Shown one piece after another: positions 23,255-32,360 of a stretch of DNA of 55,182 nt. Each line of letters opens with the position of its first letter. Within the stretch, counting starts at the first letter, position 1. Below the pieces are notes generated by a model. The model was given only the letters and a program-made list of their open reading frames with translations. It was not told the origin of the DNA and made no database searches. The stretch comes from Bacillota bacterium (GTDB lineage: Bacteria > Bacillota > Clostridia > Lachnospirales > Lachnospiraceae): NCBI GenBank assembly GCA_023423045.1, contig JAFAGA010000050.1, positions 1 to 55,182 of the forward strand, written 5' to 3'. A program made the position numbers and the translations under genes.

Positions 23255-24682
23255 ATGAGAAAAACAAAAATTGTCTGTACCCTGGGGCCGTCCACCGACA
23301 GTGATAAAGTACTGAGAGAATTAATCTGTTCCGGTATGGATGTCGCCCGTTTTAATTTCTCCCACGCAAACCACGAGGAGCATCTCGGAAGATTGAAGAA
23401 GGTGGAAAAGCTCCGCAAGGAACTTGGTATTCCCATTGCCACTCTTTTGGATACCAAGGGACCTGAGATCCGCCTGGGCACTTTTAAGGATGACAAGAAA
23501 ATTCAGTTGAAGGAAGGGCAATCCTTTACCCTCACCTCCAGGAAGGTGGACGGGGATGAGACAACCAGCTCCATCTCCTACCCTAATCTGATCTACGATA
23601 TCGAAATTGGCTCCACCATCCTCATTGATGACGGTTTGGTAGAAATGGTCGTAACGGATGTGACCTCCACCGATATCATCTGTAAGGTTATAAACAGCGG
23701 CACTGTCTCCAGCAAAAAGGGTGTTAATGTCCCCGGAGTCCACCTGTCCATGCCTTTTATCAGTGATAAGGACCGGGAGGATATTCTGTTTGGCATTAAG
23801 AATAATTTTGATTTTATTGCCGCATCCTTCGTCCGAACCGCTGACGACGTTAAAGAGATTCGTAAAATGCTTAATAAGCACAATTCCCTGACGAAGATCA
23901 TCTCCAAGATTGAGAATTACCAGGGTGTGGAACATATCGATGAGATTATTGAAGCCTCTGACGGTATTATGATCGCCCGTGGTGATATGGGTGTGGAAAT
24001 TCCTTACGAGGAGGTTCCGGTACTCCAGAAGCTCATTATCAAAAAGGTATATAATGCCGGTAAACAGGTTATTACCGCCACTCAGATGTTAGATTCCATG
24101 ATTAAGAATCCCAGGCCCACCCGTGCAGAGACCACGGACGTGGCAAATGCCATTTACGACGGAACCAGCGCCATCATGCTTTCCGGCGAGACCGCTGCCG
24201 GGGCGTATCCGGTGGAGGCTCTAAAGACCATGGTCAAGATAGCTATTCGCGCCGAAGCGGATATTGATTACAAAAAACGCTTCCGCTTGCTGGATCCCTG
24301 CCATAATCCCGATATCACCGATGCGATATCCCGCGCAACAGTTACGACAGCCCATGATCTGAATGCCAAAATGATTATCACTGTAACCACCTCCGGCAAA
24401 ACAGCCCGGATGATCTCCCGGTACCGTCCGGATTGCCAGATCCTCGGTTGTACCACAGATCCCATGGTGTGCAGACAGCTGAATATGTCATGGGGCGTTA
24501 CTCCTTTGCTTATGGCCGTAGAGCACGACACCTTTGAGCTGTTCGATCATGCCGTTCAGGCCGTAGAGCATGCAGGTTATCTGGAGGACGGTGAATTAGC
24601 CATATTAACCGCAGGTGTTCCCCTCGGCACCTCAGGCACCACGAACCTTCTTAAAGTGCAGATTGCAGGAAGTAAATATTAA
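23255..24682 (+). CDS. pyk: pyruvate kinase
   Basis: Glycolytic enzyme, PEP + ADP to pyruvate + ATP. The 475-residue protein is the short form, lacking the extra C-terminal PEP-utiliser domain found in Bacillus. Motifs: KIVCTLGPSTDSD at the N-terminus, GMDVARFNFSHA, the catalytic region KIISKIENYQG, MIARGDMGVEIP and ATQMLDSMIKNPRPTRAE, then the C-terminal allosteric domain with TTSGKTAR. The ATG at 23255 is chosen because GGAGGTTATT precedes it; upstream in-frame ATG codons from 23168 have no site. A small hairpin (CTGCC/GGCAG) lies in the leader. Confidence 0.96.
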   Translation: MRKTKIVCTLGPSTDSDKVLRELICSGMDVARFNFSHANHEEHLGRLKKVEKLRKELGIPIATLLDTKGPEIRLGTFKDDKKIQLKEGQSFTLTSRKVDGDETTSSISYPNLIYDIEIGSTILIDDGLVEMVVTDVTSTDIICKVINSGTVSSKKGVNVPGVHLSMPFISDKDREDILFGIKNNFDFIAASFVRTADDVKEIRKMLNKHNSLTKIISKIENYQGVEHIDEIIEASDGIMIARGDMGVEIPYEEVPVLQKLIIKKVYNAGKQVITATQMLDSMIKNPRPTRAETTDVANAIYDGTSAIMLSGETAAGAYPVEALKTMVKIAIRAEADIDYKKRFRLLDPCHNPDITDAISRATVTTAHDLNAKMIITVTTSGKTARMISRYRPDCQILGCTTDPMVCRQLNMSWGVTPLLMAVEHDTFELFDHAVQAVEHAGYLEDGELAILTAGVPLGTSGTTNLLKVQIAGSKY

Positions 24683-24700
24683 TCTGGAAAATACAATTTA

Positions 24701-24769
24701 GGCCGGCAGGCTTGCAGATAATTAAGAATACTACATTCTCAGTTAATCTGCAGCCTGCCGGCCCTTGTT
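24701..24769 (+). terminator. pyk terminator
   Basis: Long GC-rich stem: GGCCGGCAGGCT pairs with AGCCTGCCGGCC, extended by GCAGAT/ATCTGC, then CTTGTTT. Positions 24701-24718 with about 24746-24763. Confidence 0.85.
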
Positions 24770-24866
24770 TATAGGCAGCTCACCGATCCATATGCAAATT
24801 CATCCGCACTGCACGCCAAACTGTTACACGCTGAATGCGCATCCTGCGAAACACAGCGATAACCAG

Positions 24867-24896
24867 TTGCACCAAGGATAAAACCTGTGATAAAAT
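24867..24896 (+). promoter_or_regulatory. possible promoter of the dCMP deaminase gene
   Basis: -35 TTGCAC (24867-24872), 18 bp, -10 TAAAAT (24891-24896), some 80 bases before the start codon. Confidence 0.45.
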
Positions 24897-24979
24897 ATCA
24901 TAAACGCTATTGCAGCAACCGAATCTTAACGGCTATGAACCATTACCGTTTATTATGCTTCCAAGAAAGGATGTTACAG

Positions 24980-25459
24980 ATGAAAAAACAGGATTATTTA
25001 AAATGGGATGAATATTTTATGGGTATTGCACTTTTGTCCACCGAACGCAGCAAGGATCCCAGCACCAGCGTAGGTGCCTGTATTGTCAGCCAGGACAATA
25101 AGATCCTTTCCGTAGGCTACAACGGAATGCCCATCGGCTGCTCCGATGATGATTTCCCCTGGGATAGGGAAGGATCGAACCTGGATACAAAGTATTACTA
25201 TGTGTGTCACGCCGAATTGAATGCTATTCTGAATTATACCGGAACTCACATGAAGGGAGCGAAGCTGTACACCACGCTCTTTCCCTGCAACGAATGTACA
25301 AAAGCAATCATCCAGAAGGGTATCGCCGAAATCATCTATCGAAGTGACAAATATGCCGCTACCGATGCAGTTATCGCATCAAAACGTATGATGGATGCCG
25401 CAGGAGTAGCCTATCGTCAATATGAGCCAATTGATAAGGATATCACAATTTCTCTTTGA
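24980..25459 (+). CDS. deoxycytidylate deaminase-like protein (ComEB family)
   Basis: A 159-residue zinc-dependent deaminase converting dCMP to dUMP, which feeds dTMP synthesis. Zinc motifs are CHAE (His77, Glu79) and PCNEC (Cys103, Cys106). The opening WDEYFMGIALLSTERSKDPSTSVGA is characteristic. The start at 24980 is preferred because AAAGGATG precedes it and the product then has family length; the frame is open from 24887 without a site. thyA, the next enzyme in the pathway, lies 6 kb away on the other strand. Confidence 0.9.
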   Translation: MKKQDYLKWDEYFMGIALLSTERSKDPSTSVGACIVSQDNKILSVGYNGMPIGCSDDDFPWDREGSNLDTKYYYVCHAELNAILNYTGTHMKGAKLYTTLFPCNECTKAIIQKGIAEIIYRSDKYAATDAVIASKRMMDAAGVAYRQYEPIDKDITISL

Positions 25460-25468
25460 TTCTTTGCA

Positions 25469-26221
25469 TCAGCTTTGACCTTTTTTAAGCCTGTCTGCTT
25501 CTGCCATGACATCCCGCCGGAATTGAAGCCATTCCTCCTCATGTTCCACATAGTAGAGCGGGCAGAGCTTTCCTGTAACATCATAGTGCCTTATAATATC
25601 CTCTTCCTCCAGTCCAAACTCCACGCAAAGGGAGGCAGTCAGCGCAACCAGGGACTGATAGGTAGCTTCATTGAATTGTCCTGTTTCATCCCCATGGCAG
25701 CACTCGATTGCTACGGTATCCGAGTTCCGGTCATTGGAGGCAAAGGATATCTCATTCAATGGTACACATTGAACCACTTCACCCTCGAGGCCGATGATAT
25801 AATGGCTGCTGGCATAGGTTGTCTTTTTTTGGGCCAGCCCTTCAAAATAGCTGCGGTTATTTGCTGCAGAGGTTCCAGGATTCGCCGTATAATGGATCAC
25901 AATGGCATTGATATCTTTAAGGGGTGTCTGAGGCCTGGAATAGATATTAGGTGTAAGATAATCCTTTTCTATGACAACACCGTTGGGCAGAGTCTCATCA
26001 ATTGCTTCTTTCCCTTCCCGATTGCTTCCCTGAAGCTCGTCCTGAATTTGATGAATAATCCCTCTCCGGATAGCTCCCCCATGGGTTAATGCATCTGCAA
26101 TAAGGATTGCAATAAGTCCTAAAATCAGTAAGAGCAAAGCTATAATCAGCGAGATCAGGACAATCCTTTTTCTGCGTCTTCGCTTTCGCCACTCTTCTCT
26201 GGTAAGTATTCTCTTCATCAT
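25469..26221 (-). CDS. membrane-anchored N-acetylmuramoyl-L-alanine amidase (Amidase_2)
   Basis: A 250-residue type II membrane protein: basic head, one hydrophobic helix (about 20-43), then an Amidase_2/PGRP-like zinc amidase domain outside the cell. Zinc ligands by position are His110 (VIHYTANPGT), His212 (RHYDVTGKLCP) and Cys220; the general-acid region YIIGLEGEVVQCVP is present. It should cut the MurNAc-L-Ala bond of peptidoglycan. The start is the first of two adjacent ATG codons at 26221, behind CAGGTGAT. Its 3' end faces the dCMP deaminase gene with only 9 bp between the stop codons. Confidence 0.88.
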   Translation of the reverse strand: MMKRILTREEWRKRRRRKRIVLISLIIALLLLILGLIAILIADALTHGGAIRRGIIHQIQDELQGSNREGKEAIDETLPNGVVIEKDYLTPNIYSRPQTPLKDINAIVIHYTANPGTSAANNRSYFEGLAQKKTTYASSHYIIGLEGEVVQCVPLNEISFASNDRNSDTVAIECCHGDETGQFNEATYQSLVALTASLCVEFGLEEEDIIRHYDVTGKLCPLYYVEHEEEWLQFRRDVMAEADRLKKGQS

Positions 26222-26267
26222 ATCACCTGATCGATACTGCTATTTTAGCCGTCTTTGAAAAATCCCG

Positions 26268-27065
26268 CTATTGCAGCAGCATGTCAATTTCCTTTCTCAA
26301 GATCTCCTTCTCTGTCTCTGAAATCCATTCCGTCAGACGGGCCGCCAGAATAGGAAGTCTCCATTGGTTAATTTCTTCCGCGGACAAACCGGATAGCTTT
26401 ACATATCTTTTTAAATATATCCTGGCCATCCGGCGCCTCATCCGGTTAATCACCCTCCGGGCAGGCCCCGGAAGCGTTCCGGGGATCTCCGCATCCTTCA
26501 GAAGCAGAACCGTTCTGGCCACATCCATGCCGGGACTTCCGACGGCTGCCGTCATCCAGTCCAGGATCACATATCCATTCTCTGTTTTTACAAGATTTCC
26601 GGGATGAAAATCCCCATGGCACAGGGAAGTCCCTTGGGGCAGCCCTTCCAAATACCGAAGCACAGTTTCCTTTTTCTCCGCAGATAATGCCCCTGCATGG
26701 CTGATATTCCACTCCAGCTCTTCCTTATAATCGGCCAGGCCCTCCGCCTTGCACTGATGTATCCCATAATGTATTCCGGCAAGCTGCTTTGCCACTTTTC
26801 CTGCAAGCCAGGGCTTTGTGCTTATCAACTTGAGCATCGCTTCTCCATGGATCCTTTCATAGACAATACCGGTCCTTCCATGATACTGCATCAGTTCACC
26901 AACCCTGGGAATCGGCAGTCCTAATTTCTCAACTTCTTTACTGACCCGGTATTCCTTTTCAATTCCATCCCGGGAAAATCCCTTCCGAAACAATTTAAGA
27001 ATCCATCCATCCTGCCAGGCATATACCTCTGCTGTGTTTCCTTCTCCTATCAACTGAAGATCCAT
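26268..27065 (-). CDS. aminoglycoside phosphotransferase-family kinase
   Basis: A 265-residue protein with the APH/choline-kinase fold. A nucleotide-binding start (LIGEGNTAEVYAW), Brenner-type catalytic motif HGDFHPGNLV (catalytic Asp) and metal-binding VILDWMTAAVG are all present. Substrates in the family include aminoglycosides, homoserine, choline and sugars. Nothing nearby points to one, and it should not be read as a resistance gene on this evidence. Start 27065 behind GAGGAGC. Confidence 0.8.
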   Translation of the reverse strand: MDLQLIGEGNTAEVYAWQDGWILKLFRKGFSRDGIEKEYRVSKEVEKLGLPIPRVGELMQYHGRTGIVYERIHGEAMLKLISTKPWLAGKVAKQLAGIHYGIHQCKAEGLADYKEELEWNISHAGALSAEKKETVLRYLEGLPQGTSLCHGDFHPGNLVKTENGYVILDWMTAAVGSPGMDVARTVLLLKDAEIPGTLPGPARRVINRMRRRMARIYLKRYVKLSGLSAEEINQWRLPILAARLTEWISETEKEILRKEIDMLLQ

Positions 27066-27245
27066 TTAACGCTCCTCATCCTTTTCCCCTATTTCTATAG
27101 TCACCTATACCGCTTTACAGCTGCCTAAAGCATTGCTCTTCCCATTGAAGCAGACACTCGGGGCCTGCTTCCTTTCCATATTACAAACGTCTCAGCCCCA
27201 GAAATATCTTCAACCAATTTCCCTGATAAAATTCATAAAATGAAA

Positions 27246-27291
27246 CCCCCTTTGAACTCAGCTACCTCTTCGGCCGCCGGTTCAAAGGGGG
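27246..27291 (-). terminator. guaB terminator
   Basis: 12-bp perfect stem (CCCCCTTTGAAC 27246-27257 with GTTCAAAGGGGG 27280-27291), followed on the minus strand by TTTCATTTT. The rest of 27066-27330 shows nothing else. Confidence 0.8.
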
Positions 27292-27330
27292 AAACTGTTC
27301 CCATTCAGTATCTATTTAATCTGTGATTGT

Positions 27331-28788
27331 TTATTCCTCTACGCTGTAATTCGGCGCTTCCTTGGTGATATGGATATCATGAGGATGGCTCTCTTTTAAG
27401 GATGCGGCGGTTATCTTAACGAATTTCCCGTTATTCTGAAGCGTCTTAATATTTGCCGCTCCGCAGTATCCCATACCGGAGCGCAAGCCGCCGATCAGCT
27501 GGAACACCGTATCTTCCACGGTTCCCTTATATGCAACACGGCCTTCTACGCCTTCCGGCACCAGCTTTTTGGCATCCGTCTGGAAATAACGGTCCTTACT
27601 GCCCTTTTCCATGGCGGCAATGGAACCCATTCCCCGGTATACCTTATATTTTCTGCCCTGATATAATTCAAAGGTTCCGGGACTCTCGTCGCAGCCTGCA
27701 AAAATGCTTCCCATCATACATACATTGGCACCGGCTGCCAGGGCCTTGGTAATATCACCGGAATACTTGATACCGCCGTCGGCAATAATGGGTATCTGGT
27801 ATGCTTGGGCTGCTTCGTAGGAATTCATAATTGCGGTAATCTGAGGCACGCCGATTCCTGCCACAACTCTTGTGGTGCAGATGGATCCGGGTCCGATTCC
27901 CACCTTTACCGCATTCACTCCTGCTTTAATCAAATCCAGAGTTGCCTCAGCTGTCGCCACATTGCCGGCAATAATCTGAACCGACGGATACGCATCCCGT
28001 ACCATCTTCACTACCTTAAGAACGTTTCCGGAGTGTCCGTGGGCCGTATCGATCACGATGGCATCCACCTTTGCTTTCACCAGGGCGTCCACACGTTCCA
28101 GAATATTATTGGTCACTCCTACTGCTGCCGCACACAGAAGCCTTCCCTGTGTATCCTTGGCTGACAACGGATACTTTATCTGTTTTTCAATGTCCTTAAT
28201 TGTGATAAGCCCTTTCAGGTTACCCTCATCATCTACCAGCGGGAGTTTTTCCTTTCTGACCTTGGCCAGTATCTTCTTCGCCTCATCCAGGGTAATGCCT
28301 TCCTTTGCCGTAATCAACCCTTCCGAAGTCATGGATTCGCTGATTTTCTTTGAAAAATCTGTCTCAAATTTCAGATCTCGGTTTGTGATAATGCCCACCA
28401 GCTTTTTACCGTTTATCGTAATCGGCACTCCGGAGATTCTGTACTTTGCCATCAAGTCATTGGCATCTTGCAGGGTATGATCCGGGGATAAATAAAATGG
28501 ATCGGTGATAACACCATTCTCTGAACGCTTTACCTTGTCTACCTCTTCCGCCTGCTCCTCAATAGACATATTCTTGTGAATAACACCGATACCCCCCTGT
28601 CTTGCCATTCCAATTGCCATCCGGTGCTCGGTAACGGTATCCATACCGGCACTCATTAACGGGATATTCAGTTTAATTGTGTTCGTCAGGTTTGTTGTCA
28701 AATCAACCTGATTCGGCAACACCTCAGAAAAAGCCGGTACCAGCAGCACGTCATCAAATGTAATTCCTTCACCGATAATCTGACCCAT
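27331..28788 (-). CDS. guaB: inosine-5'-monophosphate dehydrogenase
   Basis: Oxidises IMP to XMP with NAD+, the committed step to GMP. The 485-residue TIM barrel is interrupted by a CBS-domain pair (about 95-205). The catalytic loop GIGPGSICTTR carries Cys304. IIADGGIKYSGDI, the phosphate-binding MMGSIFAGCDESPG and the flap YRGMGS are present. The C-terminus YSVEE is slightly short of the usual potassium-site segment but in range. Start 28788 behind GAGGAG. Confidence 0.97.
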   Translation of the reverse strand: MGQIIGEGITFDDVLLVPAFSEVLPNQVDLTTNLTNTIKLNIPLMSAGMDTVTEHRMAIGMARQGGIGVIHKNMSIEEQAEEVDKVKRSENGVITDPFYLSPDHTLQDANDLMAKYRISGVPITINGKKLVGIITNRDLKFETDFSKKISESMTSEGLITAKEGITLDEAKKILAKVRKEKLPLVDDEGNLKGLITIKDIEKQIKYPLSAKDTQGRLLCAAAVGVTNNILERVDALVKAKVDAIVIDTAHGHSGNVLKVVKMVRDAYPSVQIIAGNVATAEATLDLIKAGVNAVKVGIGPGSICTTRVVAGIGVPQITAIMNSYEAAQAYQIPIIADGGIKYSGDITKALAAGANVCMMGSIFAGCDESPGTFELYQGRKYKVYRGMGSIAAMEKGSKDRYFQTDAKKLVPEGVEGRVAYKGTVEDTVFQLIGGLRSGMGYCGAANIKTLQNNGKFVKITAASLKESHPHDIHITKEAPNYSVEE

Positions 28789-28832
28789 TTTGTTATCTCC
28801 TCACTTTCTGTTGTTTTATAAAGATTTTTAAA

Positions 28833-28861
28833 AGTATAACGAATAATTACTGTTATGTCAA
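28833..28861 (-). promoter_or_regulatory. guaB promoter
   Basis: -35 TTGACA (28861-28856), 17 bp, -10 TATACT (28838-28833), giving a leader of about 40 bases. Confidence 0.75.
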
Positions 28862-28936
28862 CTATGAATATAGAGTGAAGGATGTCATTCTTCCATCCAG
28901 CATGGCATGGGAATGCATCCTCCGCGTTGTTTGTTC

Positions 28937-29434
28937 TTAATATTGTGATATTTTTCTCGGACTCTTCTGCTTCATCATCGCCAGCATCTTTTCACTGGGC
29001 TCAAAGGCAATACGGTACTTCTTGTCCTCAACACTGGCAATAACAATATACGGCTTTACCGACTTGTCACAGGATGAGAAGTCCTTATTCAAAAGCTGCA
29101 TCTGATTGTAGCTGTCCAATGCATGAGAGCCCTGGGGAGCCACGATATCAACCTGCTCCATATCGATTCGGAGCATCGTTTTACGTCTCGACTTACCGGT
29201 GATACGGTCAAAATCCAGCTGTCCATCCACAAAGACATACTCGTATTCCACATTTAATTTGGGAAAAAAGTAAATCATAGCAACGATGATTACCATTCCG
29301 CCGATGCCAAAAAATCCTCCCAGCATCATAAGCAGCACCCCGACTATAATTCCTACAATCAGAAGTGCGCGAAGCCCCATCGTCTTGCCGGTATCCTTTC
29401 TCTTCACTCCCGCTTCAGCATATAATTGATTCAT
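28937..29434 (-). CDS. small membrane protein, DUF6106-like
   Basis: A 165-residue protein. A short polar start (MNQLYAEAGVKRKDTGKTM), then two close hydrophobic helices (about 22-57), then a cytoplasmic beta-rich domain with VEYEYVFVDGQLDFDRITGKSRRK and a C-terminal KYRIAFEPSEKMLAMMK. It resembles the Lachnospiraceae DUF6106 family (recall only). The domain layout is reminiscent of bacterial PH-like membrane proteins. Function unknown. Start behind GGAGG. Confidence 0.65.
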   Translation of the reverse strand: MNQLYAEAGVKRKDTGKTMGLRALLIVGIIVGVLLMMLGGFFGIGGMVIIVAMIYFFPKLNVEYEYVFVDGQLDFDRITGKSRRKTMLRIDMEQVDIVAPQGSHALDSYNQMQLLNKDFSSCDKSVKPYIVIASVEDKKYRIAFEPSEKMLAMMKQKSPRKISQY

Positions 29435-29532
29435 TCTAATCCTCCATTCTGCTGCTTTTTGTCTTCCAATTGTGAAGCTGCTTTTTCTTCACGCTGCCAC
29501 AACCTTACTGATTTGGACGGCGCACAAGATTT

Positions 29533-30603
29533 TCAAACCACCTCCACGGTCCAACCATATTCATCTTTTATTCTTCCTAACTGAATTCCTGTAATTGTAT
29601 CATATAGTTTCTGGCTGAGCGGCCCGATGCCGCCATCCTTCACCCGCATGATATTCTCTTCCCAGCGAAGCTGTCCCACCGGCGAGATTACCGCCGCTGT
29701 TCCGGTTCCCCATACTTCCTCCAGGGTATTATTCTGGTATGCTTCATAGATTTCATCAATGGATATTTTACGCTCCTGTGTCTCAAATCCCCATTCCCTG
29801 CACAGGGCAAGCACAGAATCCCTGGTTACGCCGGGCAGAATGCTCCCGTTTAATTCCGGTGTGATAACCTTACCGTCAATTTTGAAGAAGATATTCATTG
29901 CTCCCACCTCTTCAATATATCTTCTGTGAACACCGTCCAGCCACAGCACCTGGGAATATCCTTCCTCATGGGCCTTCACCTGGGCTCTTAAAGAAGCCAC
30001 ATAGTTGGCGCCCGTCTTAGCTTCCCCGATACCGCCCTTCACTGCTCTGACATATTCGTCCTCGATCCAGATTCTGACCGGATTCAGTCCTTCCGGATAA
30101 TACGCACCCACCGGGGAAAGGATGATGATAAAAAGATACCGATCAGAGGGTCTGACTCCCAGGAAGGGGTCTGTTGCAATAATAAAGGGTCTGACATAAA
30201 GCGAAGTACCTTCCTTCGTAGGAATCCATGTTTCATCCACTTTGACCACCGCTTTAATTGCCTCCAGAAAATCTTCCTCCGGAATCTCCGGGATACAGAT
30301 TCTGCGGTTGGTCTTATTGGCCCTTTCAATATTCTTCTCAGGACGGAAGAGCAAAGTTCTGCCGTCATCGGACTTATAGGCCTTTAAGCCCTCAAACATT
30401 TCCTGTCCATAATGGAACACCATGGCGGAAGGTTCCAGATTGAGAGGCTGATAGGGTATCACCCGGGGATCATACCACCCTTTTCCCGTCTCATAATTCA
30501 TAAGAAACATATGATCCGTAAAAATGGTACCAAACTTCAGGGGATTATCCGATCCCGGCAATACCTTGGGGTCTTTCGTCATCTCAATTCTAATATTAAG
30601 CAT
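29533..30603 (-). CDS. ilvE: branched-chain amino acid aminotransferase
   Basis: PLP-dependent fold-type IV transaminase for the last step of Val, Leu and Ile synthesis. The 356 residues include FHYGQEMFEGLKAY, RPEKNIERANKTNRR, the Schiff-base Lys196 in GGIGEAKTGANYVAS, and GTGTAAVISPVG for phosphate binding. The start is taken at 30603 since AAGGATGAGAAGT precedes that ATG; the ATG at 30612 overlaps the ribosome site. Monocistronic, with its own promoter. Confidence 0.96.
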   Translation of the reverse strand: MLNIRIEMTKDPKVLPGSDNPLKFGTIFTDHMFLMNYETGKGWYDPRVIPYQPLNLEPSAMVFHYGQEMFEGLKAYKSDDGRTLLFRPEKNIERANKTNRRICIPEIPEEDFLEAIKAVVKVDETWIPTKEGTSLYVRPFIIATDPFLGVRPSDRYLFIIILSPVGAYYPEGLNPVRIWIEDEYVRAVKGGIGEAKTGANYVASLRAQVKAHEEGYSQVLWLDGVHRRYIEEVGAMNIFFKIDGKVITPELNGSILPGVTRDSVLALCREWGFETQERKISIDEIYEAYQNNTLEEVWGTGTAAVISPVGQLRWEENIMRVKDGGIGPLSQKLYDTITGIQLGRIKDEYGWTVEVV

Positions 30604-30685
30604 ACTTCTCATCCTTCCTTATCCCTATTCATTCCCAGCTGTATAAAAGCAGGCATAACTGCACAAGGTTCATTTTATATCATTT

Positions 30686-30714
30686 ATAGTAGTATTACTT
30701 CTTGGATTTTTCAA
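30686..30714 (-). promoter_or_regulatory. ilvE promoter
   Basis: -35 TTGAAA (30714-30709), 17 bp, -10 TACTAT (30691-30686) on the minus strand. No leader peptide or T-box is visible in the short leader. Confidence 0.6.
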
Positions 30715-30793
30715 GTATTATTTGTGAAATATCCCTTTTCTGCCGGAATTTTGTCACTATTCACAGCCGGTGAGCAGTTAAACATGATGAATT

Positions 30794-31288
30794 CTATGAA
30801 TGTGCCCGCTCGTAACGGCAGAAGGTATAGGTCAGGTCATGATAAGTATGCTCTTCTGTCTCCTCGGCCAGCACCCAGTCCTCCATCTGATCCAGATTCG
30901 GGAAATAAGTATCCGCCTGATACTTAAAATCTATCTTGGTAACATGGGCTATATCGCAGTAGGAAAGCATCTGCCGATAGATGCTTGCTCCGCCGATTAC
31001 ATAGATATCCTCCGAGCGGAAGTCCTTTGTCTGCTCCAGAGCCTCTTCAATACTGCATACAACAGTGGCATCCTTTATCTTGTAATCCTTTTTTGAGGTT
31101 ATTACAATGTTTTTTCTATTTTTGAGAGGTTGTCCTCCGGGAAAACTCTCCAGGGTATTCCTGCCCATGATCACCGCCTTACCCGTAGTCTCATCCCGAA
31201 AAAACCGCATATCTGCCGGAATGCTGACCAGCAGCTTGTTCCGGTAACCAATCGCCCAGTTCTCATCCACTGCAACAATAACATTCAT
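30794..31288 (-). CDS. folA: dihydrofolate reductase
   Basis: NADPH-dependent reduction of dihydrofolate to tetrahydrofolate. The 164-residue protein has IVAVDENWAIGYRNKLLVSIPADMRFF (Met20-loop equivalent and the acidic residue region), AVIMGRNTLESF, and IYVIGGASIYRQML for cofactor binding. Start 31288 behind AGAGGTG. It follows thyA by 71 bp on the same strand, a functional pair since ThyA produces the dihydrofolate that FolA recycles. A perfect AGTCCGC/GCGGACT hairpin (31317-31332) lies between them and may attenuate. Confidence 0.95.
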   Translation of the reverse strand: MNVIVAVDENWAIGYRNKLLVSIPADMRFFRDETTGKAVIMGRNTLESFPGGQPLKNRKNIVITSKKDYKIKDATVVCSIEEALEQTKDFRSEDIYVIGGASIYRQMLSYCDIAHVTKIDFKYQADTYFPNLDQMEDWVLAEETEEHTYHDLTYTFCRYERAHS

Positions 31289-31359
31289 TCACACTTCACC
31301 TCTCCCTCGAATAAAGAGTCCGCTTGCGGACTTTTGCGCCAAAAGCGGCCAGCCGAAAC

Positions 31360-32205
31360 CTAGACTGCTACCGGTATCTCCACCTTAGGCCCGAATTGAT
31401 AATTTCTTAATTCAAAATCCTCCACCCGGAACTGATAAAAATCTTTAATCTCCGGATTCATCCAAAATTCAGGCGCCGCATAAGTCGGACGCTCAATCAG
31501 CTCCCGTATGATCGGAATATGCCGGTCATAGATATGGGCATCCGCAATCACATGCACCAGCTCTCCAGCTTCAAAACCGCACACCTGCGCCAGCATATGT
31601 ACCAATACCGCATACTGGCAGACATTCCAGCTATTTGCCGCCAGAATATCGTTGGACCGCTGATTCAGGATCGCATTCAGAACAAGTTTTTCACTATCCT
31701 GCTTCTTCGTAACATTAAAGGTCATGCTGTAAGCACAGGGATAGAGCCTCATCTCATGAAGATCCTGATGCACATACAAATTGGTCATAATTCTCCGGCT
31801 ATAGGGGTTATTTTTCAGATCGAAGATGACACGGTCAATCTGATCCATCTCACCTTCCCTGTATTTGTGCTTTACACCTATCTGATATCCATAGGCCTTG
31901 CCGATGGAGCCGTCCTCGTCTGCCCAGGCATCCCAGATGTGACTGTTCAAATCATGGACATTATTGGATTTCTTCTGCCAGATCCATAATATCTCATCAA
32001 TACAGCTCTTAATGGCTGTCTTTCGCAGGGTAAGGGCCGGAAATTCCCTGGATAAATCATACCGGTTTACCACACCGAATCTCTTCAGGGTATATGCATA
32101 GGAGCCGTCCTCCCACTTGGGCCTTACTTTCTCTCCCTCGGTGCTTACTCCATGCTCCAGAATATCCTTGCACATATCAATAAAAATATGATCCGCTAAG
32201 CTCAT
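31360..32205 (-). CDS. thyA: thymidylate synthase
   Basis: Methylates dUMP to dTMP with 5,10-methylene-THF. The 281-residue protein has catalytic Cys157 in LYPCAYSMTFNV, LRKTAIKSCIDEILWIW and QRSNDILAANSWNVCQYA (dUMP contacts) and HIYDRHIPIIRE near the end. Start 32205 behind GGGAGG. Forms a pair with folA downstream; the dCMP deaminase gene in this window could supply dUMP. Confidence 0.97.
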   Translation of the reverse strand: MSLADHIFIDMCKDILEHGVSTEGEKVRPKWEDGSYAYTLKRFGVVNRYDLSREFPALTLRKTAIKSCIDEILWIWQKKSNNVHDLNSHIWDAWADEDGSIGKAYGYQIGVKHKYREGEMDQIDRVIFDLKNNPYSRRIMTNLYVHQDLHEMRLYPCAYSMTFNVTKKQDSEKLVLNAILNQRSNDILAANSWNVCQYAVLVHMLAQVCGFEAGELVHVIADAHIYDRHIPIIRELIERPTYAAPEFWMNPEIKDFYQFRVEDFELRNYQFGPKVEIPVAV

Positions 32206-32360
32206 GCTCCAATCCTCCCTGCCGTATTCTCAATGGACCATTGGCAACAGGGACTGCCTCCCCCACCCATGGTCTCTCAATAAATTATTGTACCCTATAT
32301 CCCCAGCCAAGGCAACATAATATTTTACTGCTTTCCCTTGTTTTAATTGCTTTTCAGGTT